Below, piece after piece: positions 1 through 4,836 of a DNA stretch of 7,429 nucleotides. The DNA comes from Candidatus Methanovirga meridionalis. GTDB lineage: Archaea; Methanobacteriota; Methanobacteria; Methanobacteriales; Methanobacteriaceae. The stretch spans positions 1 through 7,429 of the forward strand of contig JAITPS010000181.1 of the NCBI GenBank assembly GCA_031289325.1. The letters run 5' to 3'. The position numbers and the translations under genes are program-made. Each line of letters opens with the position of its first letter. The first letter of the stretch is position 1. The notes under the pieces were generated by a model. It saw nothing but the letters and a program-made list of their open reading frames with translations. It made no database searches and was not told where the DNA came from.

Positions 1-118
1 TAATAAAAAAAATAATAAAAAAAATAATAAAAAAAATAATAAAAAAAATAATAAAAAAAATAATAAAAAAAATAATAAAAAAAATAATAAAAAAAATAAT
101 AAAAAAAATAATAAAAAA
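1..118. repeat. 12-bp A-rich minisatellite, about 10 copies, cut by the window edge
   Basis: The unit TAATAAAAAAAA is repeated head to tail with a strict 12-base period from base 1 to base 118. All copies are identical, and the last one ends after 10 bases. The array begins at the first base, so its true length is unknown. In the forward direction one frame is stopped in every unit by TAA TAA, and no start codon or ribosome binding site serves any other frame, so it is non-coding. Identical copies point to recent slippage expansion. The A8 tracts recur every 12 bp, not quite in helical phase. Confidence 0.95.
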
Positions 119-232
119 GTATTTATATATTAAAATAAATATATTATTAATGAAATATTAAGATTATTTAACCTTAATGAAGTATAAGATTATTTAATTA
201 TATATTTATTATTAAATAGGAATTCTCAATAA

Positions 233-243
233 TTTTATATTTA
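233..243 (+). promoter_or_regulatory. possible box A (TATA) promoter for the zinc-ribbon gene
   Basis: TTTATATTTAA stands about 80-90 bases before the start codon at 324 and resembles the archaeal box A. It predicts a transcript start near 262 and a leader of about 60 bases. The surroundings are so AT rich that other TATA-like strings occur (for example near 200-207), so this choice is weak. A 13-bp direct repeat TAAGATTATTTAA at 159-171 and 185-197 lies upstream of it. Confidence 0.3.
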
Positions 244-323
244 ACTTTCACAATTTTAATTGTTTGTTATGAATATTTAAAAATAAAGATTTAAAAAATT
301 ATAATTAAAAAAAAGGTGATTAT

Positions 324-476
324 ATGTGTACAGTTGGAGGGCCAATGGCCGATGTGGATATAAAAAAACTGAAAACTAAAAAATATAAGTGCTTAGATTG
401 TGGTAATGAGTTTAAAGGATTAGGTAAAAAAGTCATTTGCCCATCTTGTCAAAACGACAATGTAGAAGAGGTTTAA
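324..476 (+). CDS. small zinc-ribbon protein, 50 aa
   Basis: This small gene was found by reading the sequence. The start is fixed by a strong ribosome binding site, AAGGTGAT at 313-320, three bases before ATG. The product has two parts: an N-terminal tail beginning MCTVGGPMADVD, with Cys2 exposed near the terminus, and a basic stretch leading into one zinc ribbon with knuckles Cys23-x2-Cys26 and Cys39-x2-Cys42, followed by an acidic end. Such single ribbons occur in archaeal RNA polymerase subunit P-like, ribosomal and regulatory proteins. The ribbon alone does not tell which; binding zinc and then RNA, DNA or a protein partner is inference. I do not recognise the conserved family behind the MCTVGGP start. 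A T-rich stretch after the stop suggests it is transcribed on its own. Confidence 0.85.
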   Translation: MCTVGGPMADVDIKKLKTKKYKCLDCGNEFKGLGKKVICPSCQNDNVEEV

Positions 477-497
477 AACAATTATATTTAAACCTAC

Positions 498-521
498 CTT
501 TATTTTTTCTATTTCTACTTT
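498..521 (+). terminator. T-rich tract, probable archaeal transcription end
   Basis: A pyrimidine-rich stretch with T3, T6, T3 and T3 runs begins 22 bases after the stop codon of the zinc-ribbon gene. Archaeal RNA polymerases terminate at oligo-T in the coding strand without needing a hairpin, so this is a likely end for that transcript. Confidence 0.45.
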
Positions 522-563
522 AAATTCATTAAATGATAATTAACACTACTCATAAGATTTTAT

Positions 564-1031
564 ATGAATATAAAAAATATTAAATTAACTGAATCACAGA
601 TATTATTCTTAATTGGAGATACAGGAACAGTTGGAATAATAAAAGCATCTAAAAAGAAGTTTTTATTTATAGGGACTCCAGATAAAGAAGAAATAGCTAT
701 TTTTCTTGAAGAAGATGATATAATAGCTATTTCTGCTTTTGGGAAAGGCAAAAAATATGAAAAAGCTATCAAAGCTATGGGATATTTAACACGAGAAATG
801 AACTCCCCAATCATTGTTTTAGATAAAGATCATCCAAGTTCAAAAAGATTGGATATGGTTTTATCTGTTGGTGATAGCATTCGATTAAGTTGCAATATAA
901 TTCCAGGAACCCATCCAGAACAAGATATTTTGTGTTCTTGTGATAGTCTTTCTGGATTAGTGATAAATAAAACAAGTGATGGTGTAGAAATAGAAAAAAA
1001 TTTTAATAACTATAAAATCAAAGAACTCTAA
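564..1031 (+). CDS. conserved-looking protein of unknown function, 155 aa
   Basis: A clean 155-residue reading frame with good alpha/beta character and no frameshift. I do not recognise the family with confidence. Visible features: alternating hydrophobic beta strands and helices, a lysine-rich KGKKYEKAIKAMGY helix (residues 61-74), and a striking segment around residues 110-126 with Cys110, then PGTHPEQDILCSC carrying His117 and the pair Cys124-x-Cys126. The Cys/His cluster could bind metal or be catalytic; this is inference. There is no signal peptide or membrane segment, so it is probably cytoplasmic. No GGTG-type ribosome binding site precedes the ATG; an AT-rich ATTAAATGA about 30 bases upstream would suit a leaderless or very short-leader transcript. 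Its stop codon lies one base from the stop codon of the convergent radical SAM gene. Given its neighbourhood it may be a methanogen-specific protein, but I cannot name it. Confidence 0.8.
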   Translation: MNIKNIKLTESQILFLIGDTGTVGIIKASKKKFLFIGTPDKEEIAIFLEEDDIIAISAFGKGKKYEKAIKAMGYLTREMNSPIIVLDKDHPSSKRLDMVLSVGDSIRLSCNIIPGTHPEQDILCSCDSLSGLVINKTSDGVEIEKNFNNYKIKEL

Positions 1032-1032
1032 A

Positions 1033-2154
1033 TTAAACATTATAATAAAAATCTAAAGAGGTTTGAAAATTACCTTTTAATTTAATAAATGGTTCTGCTC
1101 TACCTACAACAACCCCTAATTTTTTAAGTTCATTAATAGTTTTAAAGGGCATTTTTTTCCTAATACTAATAATTTTAGAAGCTGATTTTGGACCAATTCC
1201 TGGAACCCTTAATAATTCATGTAAAGGAGCTGAATTAATTTCAACTGGAAATATATTCATATTTAAAGCAGAAAGATATTTAGGGTCTTCATCTTCTGAA
1301 AGTAAACCATTTTCATCGAAGACTATTTCATCTATATCGAATTTATATGAGTTAATAAGTGCCTCACCATGGTAAAGTTGAGCTGTTCTTTTACTACTGC
1401 ATTTTTCCTTATTTTCAAATTCCGTTCCAGTTACAGGGTTGAAAGCACTAAAATAGCTTCGTTGTATGTTTAGATTTTTATACAATGATTTTATTGAAGA
1501 TAAAATCTCATGGTCTGTTTCATTATTGGCTCCAATAACAAACTGTGTAGTCGCACCTGATGGAACAAGTTTTTTATTTTTTTTCTTTATTGAATCAATC
1601 CATCTAAATCTACGAAAAATATCTTTTTTAAAGCTTTTAGTTGGACTTATTTCAGATAAACCATCTGAGGTTGCAGATTCAAAGTTTATACTAACCCTAT
1701 TAGAAAGTGCCATTGCTCTTTTTATAGAATCCTTTGATGCTCCAGGAACTATTTTAAGATGAATGTAATCATTATACCCATAATTTTTCCTTAAAATTCT
1801 TGCAACTTCTATCATGTTTTCCATGGTATGGTCTGGAGAGTTAATAATCCCTGAACTTAAAAATAATCCATGCACATAGTTTTTTTGATAGTAGTCAATA
1901 AAAACATCAGCAATTTCCTGTGGTTCAAGCTCTAATCTTGTAAATTCATGTTTAGATTGATTTATGCAATATTTACAATCAAAAATACATTTATTAGTCA
2001 TTAAAACCTTAAATATAGGTATTTTACAACCATTAGATGTGGCATGATAAATTCCAGGAAGATTAGCATTTGATTGCTTAATATCATTAGAATAATCACA
2101 AAGATCATATTGTGCATAGTCACATAGAACTTGCATTTTTCTTAAAGTTTCCAT
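1033..2154 (-). CDS. radical SAM protein with C-terminal helix-hairpin-helix DNA-binding region (putative DNA modification/repair)
   Basis: The protein is 373 residues. The radical SAM cluster motif Cys56-x3-Cys60-x2-Cys63 (CIFDCKYC) would hold a [4Fe-4S] cluster that cleaves S-adenosylmethionine. A radical SAM barrel follows, with recognisable segments such as GLFLSSGI (residues 96-103) and HLKIVPGAS (132-140). The C-terminus has a helix-hairpin-helix around residues 311-340 (LLRVPGIGPKSASKII) and a second related motif around 337-356, which normally grip DNA backbone non-specifically. This architecture matches the COG4277 type, in bacteria often described as a putative DNA modification/repair radical SAM protein and encoded beside a uracil-DNA-glycosylase-like partner. 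No such partner is visible here. The substrate is unknown. The ATG at 2154 has no ribosome binding site; TTTATTAAAT at 2180-2171 could be the box A of a leaderless transcript. Met7 is an alternative start. The gene is intact. Confidence 0.9.
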   Translation of the reverse strand: METLRKMQVLCDYAQYDLCDYSNDIKQSNANLPGIYHATSNGCKIPIFKVLMTNKCIFDCKYCINQSKHEFTRLELEPQEIADVFIDYYQKNYVHGLFLSSGIINSPDHTMENMIEVARILRKNYGYNDYIHLKIVPGASKDSIKRAMALSNRVSINFESATSDGLSEISPTKSFKKDIFRRFRWIDSIKKKNKKLVPSGATTQFVIGANNETDHEILSSIKSLYKNLNIQRSYFSAFNPVTGTEFENKEKCSSKRTAQLYHGEALINSYKFDIDEIVFDENGLLSEDEDPKYLSALNMNIFPVEINSAPLHELLRVPGIGPKSASKIISIRKKMPFKTINELKKLGVVVGRAEPFIKLKGNFQTSLDFYYNV

Positions 2155-2316
2155 AAATATCTAATAGTACATTTAATAAATTTTTCAAATACAATGAAAA
2201 TAATAAGGACTTTCACAACCTCATCTTTAAAGATTTTAATACATATAATAGCTACATTACATTTTTGATAGAATATTAAAAATGATTTTAAAGAGTTTAA
2301 ACAATTATTCATTAAG

Positions 2317-2880
2317 TTATGGTCTTGGCATAGCTATTATTTCATGAATTTTTAAATCAAAAATGTTTGCTGAATTAACTGAACTTAGAATAATTCCAGT
2401 ATCAACACCTTTTCCAGTTCCACCAATAGCTAAAGTTTCTTCATTCACTGGAATGATACCTGCATCGGATAACATAAGACTTATTTCAACACAAACTTTT
2501 ATTCCTTGTGAAAGCATTCTAAGTGTGGCCGCTACTATTTCAACAGGTGTAATTCCTCCAAATTTATTAGAAATTCCTCTACCAGCACCACTTAAAGCAT
2601 GTGAGCCAACATAGGTTATAATTCCTTTATCTTCAAGTTTTTTTCTCATTTCATTGGATATATCAAGGACATTAGGTTCTTTAAATCCACTGTAATGTGT
2701 TACATTTACAATTGTAACATCTTTTAATTCATCAGCTAATTTTAATGCAGATTTTCCTGAAGCAGAAGCAATAGCTACATATTTAATATTTGATTCTTTA
2801 AGTCTATTTTTGACTAATTTTATAAGTTCATCAGTATTTGTTTTTCCTGGGGTTTCAAAATAAGTTATTGATTTTTCCAT
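2317..2880 (-). CDS. pyruvate kinase C-terminal-domain-like protein, 187 aa
   Basis: The start is the ATG at 2880, because AAAAAGGTG (2894-2886) lies five bases ahead of it. The frame stays open to a GTG at 2913, but that falls at the predicted transcript start, so the longer form is rejected. The 187-residue protein resembles the stand-alone family related to the allosteric C-terminal domain of pyruvate kinase (COG1751-like): ASASGKSALKLAD at residues 38-50, NVTHYSGFKEPN at 59-70, SHALSGAGRG at 93-102 and GGTGKGVDTG at 153-162. Glycine- and serine-rich loops after beta strands suggest phosphate or nucleotide binding, but no catalytic pyruvate kinase barrel is present and no reaction is known to me for these proteins. 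Soluble and cytoplasmic. It has its own promoter upstream, so it is probably expressed independently of the hydrolase gene behind it. Confidence 0.85.
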   Translation of the reverse strand: MEKSITYFETPGKTNTDELIKLVKNRLKESNIKYVAIASASGKSALKLADELKDVTIVNVTHYSGFKEPNVLDISNEMRKKLEDKGIITYVGSHALSGAGRGISNKFGGITPVEIVAATLRMLSQGIKVCVEISLMLSDAGIIPVNEETLAIGGTGKGVDTGIILSSVNSANIFDLKIHEIIAMPRP

Positions 2881-2936
2881 TTTAACACCTTTTTGATTTT
2901 TTAATTTAAACACGATTTTTTAATATTATGAAAAGT

Positions 2937-2949
2937 ATTTATATAATAT
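2937..2949 (-). promoter_or_regulatory. box A promoter of the pyruvate-kinase-like gene
   Basis: Read on the minus strand, ATATTATATAAAT is a good archaeal TATA box. About 25 bases downstream puts the transcript start near 2915, giving a leader of roughly 35 bases with the GGTG ribosome binding site inside it. This spacing supports the ATG at 2880 as the true start. Confidence 0.55.
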
Positions 2950-2955
2950 GATTGT

Positions 2956-2989
2956 ATTATAAGAGTTTTTATTCATTATAAGAGTTTTT
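2956..2989. repeat. 15-bp direct repeat just upstream of a promoter
   Basis: ATTATAAGAGTTTTT occurs at 2956-2970 and again, identical, at 2975-2989, 19 bases apart. On the minus strand the pair lies directly upstream of the box A at 2949-2937. The position and near-two-turn spacing fit a paired operator or activator site, but a chance slippage duplication is equally possible. Confidence 0.8.
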
Positions 2990-2990
2990 G

Positions 2991-3012
2991 ATGCTCTCAC
3001 TAAAGAGGGCAT
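2991..3012 (-). terminator. stem-loop just after the TatD-like hydrolase stop codon
   Basis: ATGCTCTC (2991-2998) pairs with GAGGGCAT (3005-3012) around a six-base loop. In the minus-strand transcript the stem has one C-A mismatch; on the plus strand it is fully paired with one G-U. It starts five bases after the stop of the hydrolase gene and is notably GC rich for this region. No T-run follows on the minus strand, so it may be a 3'-end stabiliser or processing site rather than a classical terminator. Confidence 0.4.
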
Positions 3013-3017
3013 GGAAT

Positions 3018-3776
3018 TCATTTTAAGTTAAAGAAGTTTTTAGCATTTAATTTAGAAACTTTCTCTATATCTTTTTTTTTGTATCCTTCTATACTTAATA
3101 ACCTAACTGTTTTTGGAACTGATAAAACATCAGATTTAGAATAGCTGGAATCACTGTTTAACATGAATTTATCAAATCCATAATTAGAAAGTATATTTAT
3201 AGCCTCATCACTTGTCATTTTCTCTGGTTGAACTGTTAAACCAATTTCATATCCTTCATCAATTACTTCATCAAGAACAGCATTATTTATATGGTCAATA
3301 GCTACTAACTTGGGATCAATATTCTCTGATAAGATTTCTTTTGCTTTTTTTATTATATTTAATTTATTTTGGCGGGGTGTATGAATTATTACTTTTGTTT
3401 TAGTTTCATCGGCTATTAATAACTGTTTAGTGAATATATCTATTTCCTCACAACTTATTGTTTCTAAACCTATTTCTCCAATGGCTACAATTTCTTCTTC
3501 ATGGATTGATTTTTTTATTTCATCTATCACTGGTTTATATTTTGGAAATACATTTGCTGGATGAATTCCTAATGCAACATTTAATTTTATTCCTTCCTTT
3601 TCAGCTCTTTCTTTTTCAAAATATAATATTCTTTTGAAATGAGTTATAAGTATGGATGGTTTTACTATTTCATAAGGATAATAGGAACAATTAACAGCTT
3701 CTGTTATCCCTCCAATCGACATCTTCTCATAATCTTCTACAGTTCTTGAATCTCCATGAAAATGACTATCTATCAT
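3018..3776 (-). CDS. TatD-related metal-dependent hydrolase (TIM-barrel), 252 aa
   Basis: The protein carries the metal-binding set of the TatD-like amidohydrolase fold: the HxH motif right at the N-terminus (MIDSHFHG, His5 and His7), GIHP (His72), GEIGLE (Glu101), HTPR (His132), AIDH (His162) and NSDSS (Asp209). These are the expected ligands for two divalent metals in a TIM barrel. It resembles the archaeal COG1099 group of predicted hydrolases, whose substrate is not established; TatD relatives include 3'-5' DNA exonucleases. The ATG at 3776 is chosen because AGTGAT (3786-3781) lies four bases ahead and the HxH motif then falls at residues 5-7; a GTG at 3785 would add three residues. The gene is intact, cytoplasmic, and has its own promoter. 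Confidence 0.9.
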   Translation of the reverse strand: MIDSHFHGDSRTVEDYEKMSIGGITEAVNCSYYPYEIVKPSILITHFKRILYFEKERAEKEGIKLNVALGIHPANVFPKYKPVIDEIKKSIHEEEIVAIGEIGLETISCEEIDIFTKQLLIADETKTKVIIHTPRQNKLNIIKKAKEILSENIDPKLVAIDHINNAVLDEVIDEGYEIGLTVQPEKMTSDEAINILSNYGFDKFMLNSDSSYSKSDVLSVPKTVRLLSIEGYKKKDIEKVSKLNAKNFFNLK

Positions 3777-3817
3777 TTGTATCACTAAATATTATTAAAA
3801 GTTATCTTAGTAACCAA

Positions 3818-3847
3818 TTTACATATTAATTATATTTTACATATTAA
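3818..3847. repeat. 12-bp direct repeat at the hydrolase promoter
   Basis: TTTACATATTAA occurs at 3818-3829 and 3836-3847, 18 bases apart. The pair straddles the predicted transcript start (about 3830) of the minus-strand hydrolase gene and stops just downstream of its box A. It could be a repressor site; this is inference from position only. Confidence 0.6.
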
Positions 3848-3852
3848 ATTAT

Positions 3853-3860
3853 TATATAAA
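3853..3860 (-). promoter_or_regulatory. box A promoter of the TatD-like hydrolase gene
   Basis: The minus strand reads TTTATATA, the textbook box A for this group of archaea. It predicts a transcript start near 3830 and a leader of about 54 bases before the ATG at 3776. Confidence 0.55.
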
Positions 3861-3989
3861 ATATTATAAAGGTTTGATTAATATATTTAATAAAGATTTA
3901 ATTACTATATTTTATTAAAAAATTTGGATTTATATCTTACTAATATATTTTATATTAAATGATAATATATTTATATATTTATTAGAAAG

Positions 3990-4043
3990 TTATAATATTA
4001 TTATTAAAAAAATCAATTATAATATTATTATTAAAAAAATCAA
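3990..4043. repeat. 27-bp perfect tandem duplication
   Basis: Two identical 27-base copies lie head to tail at 3990-4016 and 4017-4043, each starting TTATAATATT and ending AAAAAAATCAA. No coding role is seen. Perfect identity points to a recent duplication. Confidence 0.9.
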
Positions 4044-4089
4044 ATATTAATTAATAAGAAATATTAAAATATTTTATATTCATTATGTA

Positions 4090-4122
4090 AAAGTTCTTAA
4101 ACTTTGAAATGATAATTTTTTT
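4090..4122 (+). terminator. small hairpin followed by a T7 tract
   Basis: AAAGTT (4090-4095) and AACTTT (4100-4105) form a six-base stem around CTTA. Ten bases later comes T7 (4116-4122), and another T7 lies at 4127-4133. The arrangement looks like a rightward transcript end, but no gene lies upstream on that strand. The same bases also make up a degenerate third member of the inverted-repeat family described at 4501 and 7266. Confidence 0.3.
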
Positions 4123-4134
4123 ATTATTTTTTTA

Positions 4135-4410
4135 TGAAAATCTATAATTTTAAATTTTAAATAATATAAATATATTTTTTTATTAAATTGTTTAATTTTA
4201 AATATTATTTTATGAAAATCTATAATTTTAAATGAAAATCTATAATTTTAAATTTTAAATAATATAAATATATTTTTTTATTAAATTATTTAATTTTAAA
4301 TATTATTTTATGAAAATCTATAATTTTAAATGAAAATCTATAATTTTAAATGAAAATCTATAATTTTAAATTTTAAATAATATAAATATATTTTTTTAAA
4401 TAATATAAAT
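4135..4410. repeat. nested tandem repeat: a 20-bp unit in 1, 2, then 3 copies, separated by a 58-bp linker
   Basis: The 20-mer TGAAAATCTATAATTTTAAA appears once at 4135-4154, twice at 4213-4252 and three times at 4311-4370, all six copies identical. A 58-bp linker follows the first block (4155-4212) and the second (4253-4310); the two linkers differ only at 4190 (G) versus 4288 (A). After the third block the linker matches for its first part and then breaks into a duplicated TAAATAATATAAAT (4374-4387 and 4397-4410). The 20-mer contains a small dyad, AAAAT-CTATA-ATTTT. The 20-bp period is not a multiple of three and stops are frequent, so it is non-coding. Confidence 0.95.
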
Positions 4411-4426
4411 GTAATTTGATTAATAT

Positions 4427-4462
4427 AACCTATTTTAAATTAATAACCTATTTTAAATTAAT
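4427..4462. repeat. 18-bp perfect tandem duplication
   Basis: AACCTATTTTAAATTAAT occurs at 4427-4444 and again at 4445-4462 without change. Non-coding; probably a slippage product like its neighbours. Confidence 0.9.
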
Positions 4463-4500
4463 ATTTTATTTTTAAATAAATTATAATTGATTTTTTAATA

Positions 4501-4549
4501 ATATTTATTTTTAAAAAAGTTATTTATTAAGAACTTTATCAAAACAACT
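4501..4549 (+). repeat. left arm of a 49-bp inverted repeat bracketing the atwA unit
   Basis: This arm is the reverse complement of 7266-7314 at 47 of 49 positions; the differences are at 4519 (G here) and 4546 (A here). The central 26 bases (4520-4545) match perfectly and include TTAAGAACTTTATCAAAAC, which is not low-complexity. Outside 4501 and 4549 the similarity stops. It lies about 290 bp before the atwA start. On the minus strand it presents AAAGTTCTTAATAAATAA followed by a T-run. Confidence 0.93.
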
Positions 4550-4568
4550 ATATTTAAAATATTAATTT

Positions 4569-4744
4569 AAAAACTAATTGAATAATAATTAAAAACTAAT
4601 TGAATAATAATTAAAAACTAATTGAATAATAATTAAAAACTAATTGAATAATAATTAAAAACTAATTGAATAATAATTAAAAACTAATTGAATACTAATT
4701 AAAAACTAATTGAATACTAATTAAAAACTAATTGAATAACAATT
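4569..4744. repeat. 22-bp minisatellite, eight copies, upstream of atwA
   Basis: Eight head-to-tail 22-base units begin at 4569, 4591, 4613, 4635, 4657, 4679, 4701 and 4723. Each starts AAAAACTAATTGAATA. Units 1-5 are identical, units 6 and 7 share one A-to-C change, and unit 8 has a different A-to-C change. The variants cluster at the promoter-proximal end, so the array has probably grown at its left side. There are no unique spacers, so it is not a CRISPR array. A5 tracts recur every 22 bp, close to two helical turns, so the DNA may be curved just ahead of the atwA promoter. Confidence 0.96.
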
Positions 4745-4748
4745 ATAA

Positions 4749-4763
4749 ATTTATATTATAAAA
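4749..4763 (+). promoter_or_regulatory. probable box A promoter region of the atwA unit
   Basis: ATTTATATTATAAAA is the best TATA-like string upstream of atwA and predicts a transcript start near 4780 with a leader of about 55 bases. A second candidate, TTTAATATAAAA, lies at 4772-4783. A 10-bp direct repeat CTAATTTAAT at 4768-4777 and 4789-4798 is spaced 21 bp (two helical turns) between the promoter and the gene. GAT/AAT triplets fill 4803-4824. Confidence 0.45.
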
Positions 4764-4824
4764 ATTGCTAATTTAATATAAAATTGTACTAATTTAATCA
4801 ACTGATGATGATGATAATAATGAT

Positions 4825-4832
4825 AAAGGTGA
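4825..4832 (+). promoter_or_regulatory. ribosome binding site of atwA
   Basis: AAAGGTGA, four bases ahead of the ATG at 4837, is a strong match to the archaeal 16S rRNA 3' end and fixes the start. Confidence 0.85.
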
Positions 4833-4836
4833 ATTA

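Larger units (their letters stand above)
3861..4836. other. gene-free, repeat-packed spacer between the divergent hydrolase and atwA genes
   Basis: No reading frame with a plausible start and ribosome binding site was found on either strand across this nearly 1-kb stretch, which is over 80% A+T by eye. It holds, in order: a 27-bp tandem duplication, a small hairpin with T-runs, the 1-2-3 nested repeat, an 18-bp tandem duplication, the left arm of the 49-bp inverted repeat, the 22-bp minisatellite and the atwA promoter. Nothing recognisable is seen at about 3861-3985. Confidence 0.8.

Noticed and set aside
157..178. Hairpin ATTAAG...CTTAAT as a regulatory structure
   Set aside because: The stem is only six bases, mostly A-T, with a ten-base loop; such dyads are expected by chance in this composition.
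560..814. Minus-strand open frame of 84 codons opposite the 155-aa gene
   Set aside because: Shadow of the plus-strand gene: no ribosome binding site and a product rich in Ile, Ser and Phe as expected from antisense of AT-rich coding DNA.
1466..1762. Plus-strand open frame of 98 codons inside the radical SAM gene
   Set aside because: Antisense shadow of a well-supported gene, without a start signal.
2881..2913. GTG at 2913 as the start of the pyruvate-kinase-like gene, adding 11 residues
   Set aside because: It lies at the predicted transcript start, whereas the ATG at 2880 has AAAAAGGTG five bases ahead; the extra segment even encodes that ribosome binding site.
3777..3785. GTG at 3785 as the start of the TatD-like hydrolase
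   Set aside because: The GTG is part of the AGTGAT ribosome binding site of the ATG at 3776, which also places HxH at the usual N-terminal position.
4569..4744. Regular 22-bp repeats suggesting a CRISPR array
   Set aside because: The units abut with no unique spacers between them, and no cas gene is present; this is a minisatellite.
3861..4836. Possible tRNA, rRNA or small RNA gene in the long spacer
   Set aside because: No GC-rich structured segment of the kind that stable RNAs show in AT-rich archaeal genomes; only AT-rich tandem repeats are seen.
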